Below, in pieces: positions 1 to 7,185 of a stretch of 10,653 nt of DNA; positions within the stretch are counted from its first letter, which is position 1, and each line of letters starts with the position of its first letter. The DNA comes from Clostridiaceae bacterium (lineage in GTDB: Bacteria > Bacillota > Clostridia > Monoglobales > Firm-18), in assembly GCA_012511915.1 (NCBI GenBank), contig JAAZFB010000594.1, forward strand, positions 1 through 10,653, given 5' to 3'. Both the position numbers and the translations under genes were made by a program. A model generated the notes under the pieces. That model was not told the origin of the DNA, ran no database searches, and was given only the letters and a program-made list of their open reading frames with translations.

Positions 1-305
1 ACCTTATAGCGGACCCGGCAGCAGCTGCAGAGATTGATAATGTTTTAAACAATCTTGAATATTTGGAAATAAAAATCCTTCTCCGCTCCACACTAAAAAA
101 GGCATTGACTCCAAGCCAACAGCAGGCAATTCAGCTAAGATATTATGACGGCTATAATGTCGAGAATACCGCCGACATAATGGGTGTTGCATTGGAAAAG
201 GCAAGGCAACTGGAAAAAACCGCTATTAAAGAATTACGAAAGAAAACGGAAAGCACAGCCCCGCTCCATAAGTTTTACCAAGAGAGGCGGGGAGCATATG
301 AGTAA
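1..305 (+). CDS. Sigma-70 region 4-like phage regulator, 5' end missing
   Basis: The frame is open from the first complete codon (3) to TAA at 303-305, so the true start lies upstream of the window; TTG at 63 is only an internal codon. The C-terminal part reads LTPSQQQAIQLRYYDGY, then NVENTADIMGVALEKARQLEKTA and IKELRKK. This is the layout of sigma-70 region 4, a helix-turn-helix that contacts -35 DNA, including the 'RQLEKTAIKELR' recognition-helix end typical of sigma factors. In Gram-positive phages such proteins (ArpU/RinA-like or sigma-like) commonly precede and switch on the late structural genes, and here it heads a structural-type block. The next gene starts inside it, in an ATGAGTAA overlap, so the two are translationally coupled. 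The family assignment comes from the motif; the late-activator role is inference. Confidence 0.75.
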   Translation, partial: LIADPAAAAEIDNVLNNLEYLEIKILLRSTLKKALTPSQQQAIQLRYYDGYNVENTADIMGVALEKARQLEKTAIKELRKKTESTAPLHKFYQERRGAYE

Positions 306-597
306 GAACCGCCCTATTTGGTATGATTATGTTGTAAGCATATTACAGGAATACCCTGTATTATCACAAAAACATTACCTACAACCCAATGAACAAGCAA
401 AGGTACAAGCTGTAAGGCAGGCACTGCAGGAAGCAGAGAAAGACAACCCAGACGGCGTAAAGGCAGTTGTTATAATAGATTTTCAAAAAAGAACATGGGA
501 AGATGTGAAACTGGTCATAAAAAAGCACAGTAACTATTATACCAAAGCACGGTACCGTTTTATTTGCAAGGTTGCAACAATATTAAATTTGCCATAG
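298..597 (+). CDS. Hypothetical 99-aa phage protein
   Basis: The ATG at 298 overlaps the end of the sigma-like gene by 8 nt and has a purine-rich AGAGGCGGGG ribosome binding site about 6 nt upstream. The same frame is open back to 184, but that extension lies inside the upstream gene and has no ribosome binding site, so I reject it. The protein starts MSKNRPIWYDYVV and has an acidic, helical middle. It ends in a basic aromatic stretch (HSNYYTKARYRFICKVATIL) that could be a DNA-binding helix. Together with its place next to the sigma-like gene this suggests a second transcriptional regulator, but I recognise no family and the role is inference. The next gene starts 16 nt downstream. Confidence 0.7.
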   Translation: MSKNRPIWYDYVVSILQEYPVLSQKHYLQPNEQAKVQAVRQALQEAEKDNPDGVKAVVIIDFQKRTWEDVKLVIKKHSNYYTKARYRFICKVATILNLP

Positions 598-613
598 AAA
601 GCGAGGCAACACA

Positions 614-1447
614 ATGAACCCGGTAAAAATCAGAAAAATAAACGAGGAAAAACAGCTTGCCTTTGGTTGGGCAAACATTTCAACAAGAGCAAACGGCGAG
701 GTTATACAGGACTGGCAGGACGATATTATAGACATATCAGACCTCGAGGAAGCGGCATACAATTTTGTATTGCACCACAGGAGCGGGGGCGAAATGCACA
801 AAAAAAGCGACGTGGCGGTACTTGTTGAAAGCGTTGTATATACAGCCGATAAAATCGAGGCTATGGGTTTTGACCCCGCCATAACTCCTCAAGGTTGGTG
901 GATAGGTTTTAAAATTACCGATGCCGACGTTTGGGAAAAGGTAAAAAGCGGTGAATACAATATGTTCAGCATTGAGGGCGAGGCAGTCCGCCAAACAGTC
1001 GGCAAGCCAAATAACGGCATTGCAAAAGGATTTAAGCAAGTATATAGCGGGGTATGCAAGGGTAAAACCGTTATCATAGGCGGAAACAAAACACCGCTTG
1101 TAATTACCGACAGCAAGCCAACCGCCTCGCAAGGGTTTATATACAGCGATAAAACCCGCATTATTACAAAAGGTAATAAGCAAGTCGGAATTGCTCAGAC
1201 ACGAACAGACAGATATAAACGCCTTAGGACCAAGCTGAAAAACGAAATAAATAATGACTTGGAAACCAAAAAGCCCGAGGCGGTAAGGCGGAACTTGAAA
1301 AAACGCATTACGGAACTCGAAAGGCTTATAGAAAAAAGCAAGCCGCAAAAAGGAAGCACCCCGGAAGAAAGACAGTTTTATAATGATTTGATAGCGGAGC
1401 GGGGCATTTTAGAAGGTTTTGTAAGACAATTAACTATTAAAAATTAA
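614..1447 (+). CDS. XkdF-like phage prohead protease (S78-type)
   Basis: 277 aa. Residues about 1-126 match what I know of the XkdF domain of PBSX-like phages (Peptidase_S78_2): KQLAFGWANIS near the N-terminus, then GGEMHKKSDVAVLVES (about 58-73), then GWWIGFKITDADVWEKVKSG (94-113), and MFSIEGEA (117-124). In this family a His in the first conserved block and a Ser in the 'SI.G' block are the likely catalytic pair; His62 and Ser119 sit at those positions. The role is cleavage of scaffold or capsid protein during head assembly. The C-terminal half (about 200-277) is highly charged, helical and probably coiled-coil, as might serve a scaffold or interaction function. The start is the ATG at 614 with a weak AGCGAGG upstream. 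Unusually, no portal precedes it and no major capsid gene follows. Confidence 0.75.
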   Translation: MNPVKIRKINEEKQLAFGWANISTRANGEVIQDWQDDIIDISDLEEAAYNFVLHHRSGGEMHKKSDVAVLVESVVYTADKIEAMGFDPAITPQGWWIGFKITDADVWEKVKSGEYNMFSIEGEAVRQTVGKPNNGIAKGFKQVYSGVCKGKTVIIGGNKTPLVITDSKPTASQGFIYSDKTRIITKGNKQVGIAQTRTDRYKRLRTKLKNEINNDLETKKPEAVRRNLKKRITELERLIEKSKPQKGSTPEERQFYNDLIAERGILEGFVRQLTIKN

Positions 1448-1463
1448 AGGAGCGATTTACATT

Positions 1464-1859
1464 ATGAAAATGTATACAGCGGAACAAATTGCACAGATGA
1501 AGGCACAGAAGGAAGAACGCATAAAAGGCATGGTTTTGGAATTTATCAAGGAAAAGGGATATTATTCTTCAATGTATCCAAAACTCGCTCCCGGTGAAGC
1601 CGATGACTTTGATAGAATATATAAACGGCTTAAGGCGGAACACCAACAGCAATTAAGAGAGGAACGGCAGGCGATAATAGCGGCTGAACAAGCAGATGCG
1701 GAAAAAACACCCCTTGAAAAGTTGCTTGATACATTCGCCAATACAAAGGCGGCCATTGACAGCGTAGAAGGTAATTCACCATATAATACCGAGCGAATAA
1801 AAGGGGCGTTAAAGGGTATTTGCAAGGTTCTCGACTATTTGTTAAACAAGGAGGCATAG
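1464..1859 (+). CDS. Hypothetical 131-aa charged helical protein
   Basis: I chose the ATG at 1464 because AAAGGAG at 1446-1452 lies 11 nt upstream; ATG 1470 is also possible. The protein is hydrophilic, rich in Lys, Glu, Gln and Ala, and appears almost wholly helical. The first half (YTAEQIAQMKAQKEERIKGM) is amphipathic, and the middle (about 55-80, LKAEHQQQLREERQAIIAAE) looks like a coiled coil. It has no signal peptide, membrane segment or recognisable catalytic motif. Its position, 16 nt after the XkdF-like gene and 3 nt before the TerS-like gene, would suit a scaffold or other head-assembly accessory protein. That is inference from context and composition only. Confidence 0.7.
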   Translation: MKMYTAEQIAQMKAQKEERIKGMVLEFIKEKGYYSSMYPKLAPGEADDFDRIYKRLKAEHQQQLREERQAIIAAEQADAEKTPLEKLLDTFANTKAAIDSVEGNSPYNTERIKGALKGICKVLDYLLNKEA

Positions 1860-1862
1860 ATT

Positions 1863-2390
1863 ATGGCAGCGAATAAAAACGCTTTGCCCGAACCGTGGGA
1901 ACGTCTGCCAAAAGAAACAGCAAGAGCATTTGAGGCATTTATAGATTATAGGGATAGCGGTACGGACAGAAGCATAAGAAGCACTGCACAAAAACTATGC
2001 AAAAACCGTACAACTATTGCCGAATGGTGCAAAAAATATAACTGGGTAGAACGAGCCGTACAATACGATGCAGAACTTGACAGGCAGGCGCGGGAGCGGA
2101 ACGAAAAAGAACGGGAAGAAATGGCACAGCTTCATATTAAGGCGGCAAGGGCAATGCTGACAAAAGCATTAAAAGGACTGCAGGCAATCCCCGACGATGC
2201 TATGACACCCAACGACGTGAGCAGAATGATAGAGGTTGCAAGCAAACTGGAAAGGCTAAGCCGTGGAGAACCGTCGGAAAGCACCGAAATGTTCGGACGT
2301 GAGGGAACTGCCCCGCTTGTACAAATATACTTACCCACTAACGGCAGAGAGAAAGAGAGCGAAGGGGGCGGAAATATTGAAAGCAAGTAA
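1863..2390 (+). CDS. Terminase small subunit-like HTH protein
   Basis: 175 aa. Residues about 36-59 form a helix-turn-helix (RSIRSTAQKLCKNRTTIAEW), followed by YNWVERAVQYDAELDRQ (about 59-73). This 'HTH then WxxRxxxYD' layout is typical of small terminase subunits of many Firmicutes phages. A helical oligomerisation-type segment follows, including MTPNDVSRMIEVASKLERLSRGE (about 118-140). The tail has PLVQIYLPTNGR, a pattern I know from this protein group. TerS recognises packaging sites (pac/cos) in phage DNA and hands them to TerL. AGGAGG at 1850-1855 precedes the ATG at 1863 with normal spacing. Unusually, no TerL follows: the next, overlapping gene is a Rha family protein. Other DNA-binding roles are possible, since HTH proteins of this type are sometimes annotated only as phage regulators. 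Confidence 0.7.
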   Translation: MAANKNALPEPWERLPKETARAFEAFIDYRDSGTDRSIRSTAQKLCKNRTTIAEWCKKYNWVERAVQYDAELDRQARERNEKEREEMAQLHIKAARAMLTKALKGLQAIPDDAMTPNDVSRMIEVASKLERLSRGEPSESTEMFGREGTAPLVQIYLPTNGREKESEGGGNIESK

Positions 2391-3036
2391 GGAATTGGTC
2401 TTTTTAAGCAATAAGAGCATTAATGCCGTGCCGTTGACTACTTCAAAAGTAATTGCAGATTTTACAGGCATAGGGCATAAAAAAATAAAAGCGGCAATCA
2501 ATAAGCATAAAAAAGCGTTTGAATCGTTTGGACTTTTGGTCCCATATGAGTCCGAAAGTACAGGTGGCAGACCCGAGGAAAGCATATACCTAAACGAGCA
2601 GCAGGCAACTCTATTAATAACATTCTTAAAGAATACCGAAGCGGTAGTTAACTTTAAAGTGGCACTTGTAAAGGCTTTTTACAAAATGAGGAAGGAATTA
2701 ACCGAAAGGCTGATAGCAAAGCAGGAATTAAAACCCGTACAAAAGACACTTGCTGAGGTAATAGATACGAAAATACCCGACAGTCCGCATAAAAAATTTG
2801 CTTTTAAGCAATTTACAGACCTTGCATATAAAAACGCTTTAGGCAGAACGGCTGCACAGCTGCGTAAAGAACGTGGAGCGAACAGCAGGGCGATAGCGAG
2901 TGATTTCTTGAGCACCGGGGAATTAAATCAAGTCCGCATTGCAGAAAATCATATAATAGCATTAATTGATATGGGGTATATCTATCATGAAATAAAAGCA
3001 CTCACAGCCAAAAGCAAAGCTAAGTTATCTGCATAA
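2377..3036 (+). CDS. Rha family phage regulatory protein
   Basis: I chose the TTG at 2377 because a GGGGGCGG purine block (2364-2371) lies 5 nt upstream and because the recognisable domain begins just after it. The same frame is open back to a GTG at 2263, inside the TerS-like gene, with no family signal. The 219-aa product has an N-terminal pRha-type domain (about 4-105): KELVFLSNKSINAVPLTTSK, a DNA-binding-like segment with GHKKIKAAINKHKKAF, a GGRPEESIYLNEQQATLLITF block, and NFKVALVKAFYKM. The C-terminal region (about 135-219) has HKKFAFKQFTDLAYKNALGR, seen in related clostridial phage proteins. Rha interferes with lysogeny-related host factors in phi80/P22-type phages; the exact role here is unknown. 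It overlaps the preceding gene by 14 nt, suggesting translational coupling. A Rha gene between TerS and tape measure is out of its usual place. Confidence 0.7.
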   Translation: MKASKELVFLSNKSINAVPLTTSKVIADFTGIGHKKIKAAINKHKKAFESFGLLVPYESESTGGRPEESIYLNEQQATLLITFLKNTEAVVNFKVALVKAFYKMRKELTERLIAKQELKPVQKTLAEVIDTKIPDSPHKKFAFKQFTDLAYKNALGRTAAQLRKERGANSRAIASDFLSTGELNQVRIAENHIIALIDMGYIYHEIKALTAKSKAKLSA

Positions 3037-3071
3037 TATAAAAAATCCAAAGTAAAAGAGGTGTACGCATT

Positions 3072-6000
3072 ATGAAATCGCCGGATGTAGTTGTTATAGA
3101 CATTGCCGCACGGTTTGTAGATAATACAAGTCAAGGCGTTGACGGAGCAACAAAAAAGGTTGATAAATTCGACGAAAGCATAAAAAAGGCAAAAAAGCAA
3201 ATGGATACATTGAGCGGGGCAAAAGCTAATCCCACGCTTGCTGTAAGAGATAAGGCGACGGAAATCATAAGCAAAGTGGGCAATTCGCTTAAAAATATGA
3301 CGGGGAAAACCTTTAGTTTTTCAATGAAAGTCATTGACTATGCTACAAAACCACTCCGCAGCCTGTATAATTTTGTTACAAGTTTCCGCGGCATAGTTAC
3401 CGGGATTTTTACAGGGTATGCCGCCAAAAAGTCAATATTTGAACCGATTGCATTGGCGGATAGCATAACAAATGCACAATTAGGCTTTGAAACCATGTTT
3501 AAATCCGCTGAAAAGGCACAAAAAATGATGAACGATATAAACAAATTCGCGCAGGCTACACCATTTGAAACCGAGGGAGTAATAACATATACACAAAAAA
3601 TGATTGCTATGGGATGGAAGCCCGAGGATGATATAAAGGACCTTAAAGTCATAGGTGATGCCACCGCAGGGACCGGCAAGGGCGAGGAAGGACTGGAGCG
3701 TATCACATATGCCCTTTCAGAAATAAAATCAAAGGGAAAACTTTACACACAGGACCTTAACCAATTAGCCTCTGCAGGTATAAAAGCAAAAGCATACATA
3801 GCGAAAGGGTTAGGGTTTGGAACAGACGATGCAGGGATAGGCAAAGCTTCAAAAATGATAGAGGATGGTTTAATAGGTTCAGACCAAGCGCTTAAATACC
3901 TTTTGGATGGCATGAAGGAATTTGACGGGCTGATGGACAAAACGGCAAAACTAACAGTTAAGGGGCTGAAGGAACAATTAAAAGATGCATTTAAAATCAA
4001 TATGCTCTCCAAGTGGGGCGAGGGCTTGCGTGACGGCGTAAAAAACGGTTTAAGCAAGGTTGTTGATTTTGTTAATACTAATGAGCAAGGCTTAATAAAA
4101 TTAGGCGACAGAGCAAAAGATTTTGCGTACGACCTATCTACAAGGGCAGTAACGGCTTTAGGAAAGTTTACAGAAAAACTGCTTGAAATTACAAATACCG
4201 ATGCATTCAAAAACGCTAACATGGGCGGAAAGATAAAAATCCTATGGGGTGATGTTATAGCAAAGCCGTTTGATGAATGGTGGAACGGAAGCGGCAAGGC
4301 GTGGCTTGCAAAGACTTCCGGGAATATCGGCTATGGCATTGGCAGTGCTATAAAGGGCGGCGTTGTTGCGATATTAGGCATAACCCAAAACGGAGCGGTA
4401 GAGGACGGTGTAAGTATAGGGAAATCTTTTGCTGAAGGTTTTTTGCAGGGCTTTGATGCAGGTAAGGTTAGTAGTGCTATCTTTAACAGCGTAAAGCAAA
4501 GCGGAAAAGACGTTGCAACGGGTAAAGGAACTGCAGGCGATTGGATAATGTCGGCACTTGCTTTATATGGAATTGTCAAGGGCGGAAAAGGAATAAGAAA
4601 CATTCTTTTTGGAAAGCCCGAGGTAAGCAAAGGCCTTGTAGGTGGTATTAAAAATATAGGTCAGTGGTTTAAGGGCGGAGCAACAGGAGCGGCAAAAGCG
4701 ACAGATACAGCCGTGGATATAGCAAAGGCAGTAAAGACCGCTGATGTTGCAACAGATATAGCGGGGGCGGCCATAAAAACGACTCCTATATTAGACCAGT
4801 ACGGGAATGTTATTAAAACGGTAACCACCAACCCCGGAAACGTAGCGACGGCCGCAAAGGCAGGGCAATATATTGACGACATAGCCGTCGGAGCAAGTAA
4901 AGCCGCTCCGGCGCTTGGCAAGGTTGGTAAATTCTTTAAAGGCAATTGGTTAGGACTTGCATTTGCGGGGTTATCAATAGCGAGTGCAGAGGATAAGAAA
5001 AAAGAAACAGTAAAACAAGTTGGCGGCTTTGGCGCAAGTTTAGCGGGGGCAAAACTGGGTGCCTTGGCAGGCACAGCAATAGCCCCCGGCATAGGTTCGT
5101 TAATAGGCGGAGCAATCGGGGGAATTGGCGGATATATCGGCGGGGAAGCATTTGGCGAATGGGTATATAGTTTGATAGATTACCGCAAGACACAACAAAA
5201 GGAACTTGCAAAAATAGGGCAAAATTTAAGGGATGGCGTTAAGGACTATGAGGCATTCACCGCTGCAAGCGGAGCAACAAAAGACCTTGTAGGCGAATAC
5301 AAAGCCCTTTCACAGGCAATTGAAAACGGTAGAATCCCAAGTGAAGAACTTGCATACCAACAAGAGCGGTTATTAGGTATTGCCTCCATACTGCAACAGA
5401 CTTTCCCGGATATTATTTCTCAGTATGATGCAGAGAACGGTAAGGTAAAAGAGCGGTTAGGGCTTATCGAAAAAGAAATACAGCTAATGGAAACCAAGGA
5501 AAAAATGAAGCTGACCCAACAAGTCGAGGACACCAAGGCAAGGGTGCCACAGTTGCAAGAGGAAATAGGCATATTATCAGAGCAAACGCAAAAACTCGAG
5601 GAGCAATGGACAACCGCTCACAAGCTACGGCAGGGCTTAACAGATATTCAAACAGAGTGGGAAAAGGGGAATAAAGCTAACGAAAATAGCAACGGATTTG
5701 TAGAGGATATGCAGGCAAGCACGGAGAAAGCCAACGAACTAATAAAAAAGGCTAATGAGCTTGCTAAAACCCTTGGGTTCGACTATGATTATAGTGGTGC
5801 CGGCTTCGCAGGTATAGGCTTTGAAATTGTGGACTTAGGCAAGAAAACAGGCGATTTGCTGAAACAGTACGAGGACAGCAGTGACAAATTAGCAACGGCT
5901 AAAAAGAGCCTTGAGGACTATTATACAGCTGCAACAACGCTCATACAGTTAGAATATGGCGCCAATTTAACCGACGGGGCAGAAAAAATAACTACCCTTG

Positions 6001-6701
6001 CCGGGGCAAGTGCAGAGCTTGCAAACAACGGAAAATTATCAGAGCAAACGCTAAGCGGCATAAATGATATACTCCCCGACTTTGCAACAAACACAGGTAC
6101 GGCAGAGGAAAAACAAGCCTTGTTAAAAAAGACTATGGGCGAAATAGCAGCACCATTACAAGAAGCGGCGGCTAAGGTAGGGGCTTTGAACAGCGAACTT
6201 TCAAGCCTGCCAAGCGAAAAAAAGATAAAGGTTGAAGTTATTTATAACCAAACAGGCTCACCGCCTCGAGGCGCGCAAGTTAACGCTTTACCAAACGCCA
6301 ACGGAAATATTATAGACCGTCCGACCGTGGCGCTGATGGGCGAAGCAGGTCCCGAGGCAATAATACCGCTGTCAAGCGGCAAAAAAGACCGTGCTATATC
6401 ACTTTGGGAAAAAGCGGGGCAGATGTTAGGGGTTACTCCTTTTGCAAACGGTGGGATTGTTGGACGTGCTGTAGAGCCTGTAAATAACGCCATATCAAAT
6501 ATTTTAAAAGGGTTTAGTGTTACAGTGCCAAACATAGAAATCATTAATCATTTTGAAGGGTCCACCGCCGACCCCGAAAGCATCATGCAAGTTTTGAATG
6601 ATAATATAAAAGGCATTAGTAATAAAATCGCCCTGCAGATGGCCAACGATATAGTAAAAATATTTGCTAATTTATCAATGGAAGCAGAGGGGGTCAGATA
6701 G
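3072..6701 (+). CDS. Phage tail tape measure protein
   Basis: 1209 aa. The ATG at 3072 has AAAGAGGTG upstream (3055-3063). The N-terminus is a predicted coiled coil (KFDESIKKAKKQMDTLSG). A tape-measure N-terminal domain spans about 95-250, with ADSITNAQLGFETMFKSAEK, NKFAQATPFETEGVITYTQKM and LYTQDLNQLASAGIKAKAYI. The middle holds Gly/Ala-rich hydrophobic stretches, including a glycine-zipper-like region (about 651-697, with GSLIGGAIGGIGGYIGGEAFG), as expected for a segment that enters the host membrane. Coiled coils follow at about 795-855. Near the C-terminus, GEAGPEAIIPL (1090-1100) and FANGGIVGR are hallmark motifs of these proteins. It sets the length of long, non-contractile or contractile tails and helps DNA entry. 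At roughly 0.15 nm per residue it would specify a tail near 180 nm. No tail tube or chaperone gene is next to it. Confidence 0.93.
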   Translation: MKSPDVVVIDIAARFVDNTSQGVDGATKKVDKFDESIKKAKKQMDTLSGAKANPTLAVRDKATEIISKVGNSLKNMTGKTFSFSMKVIDYATKPLRSLYNFVTSFRGIVTGIFTGYAAKKSIFEPIALADSITNAQLGFETMFKSAEKAQKMMNDINKFAQATPFETEGVITYTQKMIAMGWKPEDDIKDLKVIGDATAGTGKGEEGLERITYALSEIKSKGKLYTQDLNQLASAGIKAKAYIAKGLGFGTDDAGIGKASKMIEDGLIGSDQALKYLLDGMKEFDGLMDKTAKLTVKGLKEQLKDAFKINMLSKWGEGLRDGVKNGLSKVVDFVNTNEQGLIKLGDRAKDFAYDLSTRAVTALGKFTEKLLEITNTDAFKNANMGGKIKILWGDVIAKPFDEWWNGSGKAWLAKTSGNIGYGIGSAIKGGVVAILGITQNGAVEDGVSIGKSFAEGFLQGFDAGKVSSAIFNSVKQSGKDVATGKGTAGDWIMSALALYGIVKGGKGIRNILFGKPEVSKGLVGGIKNIGQWFKGGATGAAKATDTAVDIAKAVKTADVATDIAGAAIKTTPILDQYGNVIKTVTTNPGNVATAAKAGQYIDDIAVGASKAAPALGKVGKFFKGNWLGLAFAGLSIASAEDKKKETVKQVGGFGASLAGAKLGALAGTAIAPGIGSLIGGAIGGIGGYIGGEAFGEWVYSLIDYRKTQQKELAKIGQNLRDGVKDYEAFTAASGATKDLVGEYKALSQAIENGRIPSEELAYQQERLLGIASILQQTFPDIISQYDAENGKVKERLGLIEKEIQLMETKEKMKLTQQVEDTKARVPQLQEEIGILSEQTQKLEEQWTTAHKLRQGLTDIQTEWEKGNKANENSNGFVEDMQASTEKANELIKKANELAKTLGFDYDYSGAGFAGIGFEIVDLGKKTGDLLKQYEDSSDKLATAKKSLEDYYTAATTLIQLEYGANLTDGAEKITTLAGASAELANNGKLSEQTLSGINDILPDFATNTGTAEEKQALLKKTMGEIAAPLQEAAAKVGALNSELSSLPSEKKIKVEVIYNQTGSPPRGAQVNALPNANGNIIDRPTVALMGEAGPEAIIPLSSGKKDRAISLWEKAGQMLGVTPFANGGIVGRAVEPVNNAISNILKGFSVTVPNIEIINHFEGSTADPESIMQVLNDNIKGISNKIALQMANDIVKIFANLSMEAEGVR

Positions 6702-6702
6702 C

Positions 6703-6924
6703 ATGAAGGAAATAACATTCCCTGTTAGCGATACGCTATATAACGAGATAAACCGCTTTAAATGCTTGTATGGCAGCATAACGTATGAAGCATTGCAAGA
6801 AAGCATCTCAGAAGGTTTTGAAAAGTTTATAATGATAGGCATAACAGAATTTAGAGAAAGGCTACAACCCACAAAGCCGAAACATACAAATGTGATACCG
6901 TTTAAAAAGCAGGACATTAAATAA
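6703..6924 (+). CDS. Small protein, possible ribbon-helix-helix fold
   Basis: 73 aa. The ATG at 6703 lies 1 nt after the tape measure stop, with AGAGGGGG (6686-6693) about 9 nt upstream; the in-frame ATG at 6664 lies inside the tape measure gene and is rejected. The layout is a short beta-like strand (KEITFPVSD), a helix (TLYNEINRFKCLYG), a turn (SI) and a second helix (TYEALQESISEGFEKF), then a basic tail ending NVIPFKKQDIK. Strand-helix-helix at this size suits a MetJ/Arc-type DNA-binding protein, but no invariant residue proves it. In ordinary phages a distal tail (Dit) gene would be expected here. It is the last gene of the block and is followed at once by a terminator. Confidence 0.65.
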   Translation: MKEITFPVSDTLYNEINRFKCLYGSITYEALQESISEGFEKFIMIGITEFRERLQPTKPKHTNVIPFKKQDIK

Positions 6925-6929
6925 CGATT

Positions 6930-6952
6930 GGAGCGGCCATCCCGCTCCTTTT
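6930..6952 (+). terminator. Rho-independent terminator of the structural block
   Basis: GGAGCGG (6930-6936) pairs perfectly with CCGCTCC (6942-6948) around a 5-nt loop and is followed by TTTT. It lies 5 nt beyond the stop of the 73-aa gene. In the remaining 6953-7072 I see only a 10-bp palindrome (TAAGCGCTTA, 7016-7025) and no gene. Confidence 0.8.
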
Positions 6953-7082
6953 GCTGTATATGCCCTAAATTTGCGATTTAAGACGTTTTATGTATTGATT
7001 ATAGCTTTACAAAGATAAGCGCTTAAAACACCACAGGGGCGAACAGAGCCAACGCACAGGGACAAAACAAAAGGGCTGCCGA

Positions 7083-7090
7083 CATAGCAA
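7083..7090. repeat. Target site duplication, left copy (CATAGCAA)
   Basis: The 8-bp direct repeat CATAGCAA directly abuts the left IS end and is identical to the copy at 8639-8646. IS256 family elements typically generate 8-9 bp duplications. Confidence 0.88.
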
Positions 7091-7120
7091 GACGGCGCGG
7101 AAAAAGTTGTGTAAATAGGA
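7091..7120 (+). repeat. IS left terminal inverted repeat
   Basis: Aligned with the complement of 8609-8638, 19 of 30 positions match. The core is positions 7-23 from the end (GCGGAAAAAGTTGTGTA), where 15 of 17 match. TTGTGTA near position 20 recalls the ends of IS256 itself. It is the expected transposase binding and cleavage site. Confidence 0.85.
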
Positions 7121-7129
7121 ATAAAAAAC

Positions 7130-7177
7130 AACCTTCTTGGCAAGAATTAGGATATAAAAATTTTTGTCAAGGAGGTT
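7130..7177 (+). promoter_or_regulatory. 19-bp hairpin masking the transposase RBS
   Basis: Positions 7130-7148 pair with 7159-7177 over 19 consecutive base pairs (three G-U) around a 10-nt loop, AGGATATAAA. The right arm contains AAGGAGG (7169-7175), the only good ribosome binding site for the ATG at 7186. A transcript entering from outside the IS would carry both arms and hide this site. The loop holds TATAAA (7153-7158), a possible -10 box; a transcript starting just after it would lack the left arm and leave the site free. I see no clear -35. RBS masking of read-through transcripts is established for IS10 and IS50; applying it here is inference. Confidence 0.7.
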
Positions 7178-7185
7178 TTTTCGAC

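Noticed and set aside
184..297. Upstream extension of the 99-aa gene
   Set aside because: It sits inside the sigma-like gene with no ribosome binding site, while ATG 298 has one and makes a typical overlap.
737..1348. 203-codon minus-strand open frame
   Set aside because: It lies wholly under the XkdF-like gene, has no ribosome binding site and no recognisable domain.
2263..2376. GTG 2263 as start of the Rha gene
   Set aside because: It adds 38 residues with no family similarity, inside the TerS-like gene; TTG 2377 has a purine-rich site and fits the domain start.
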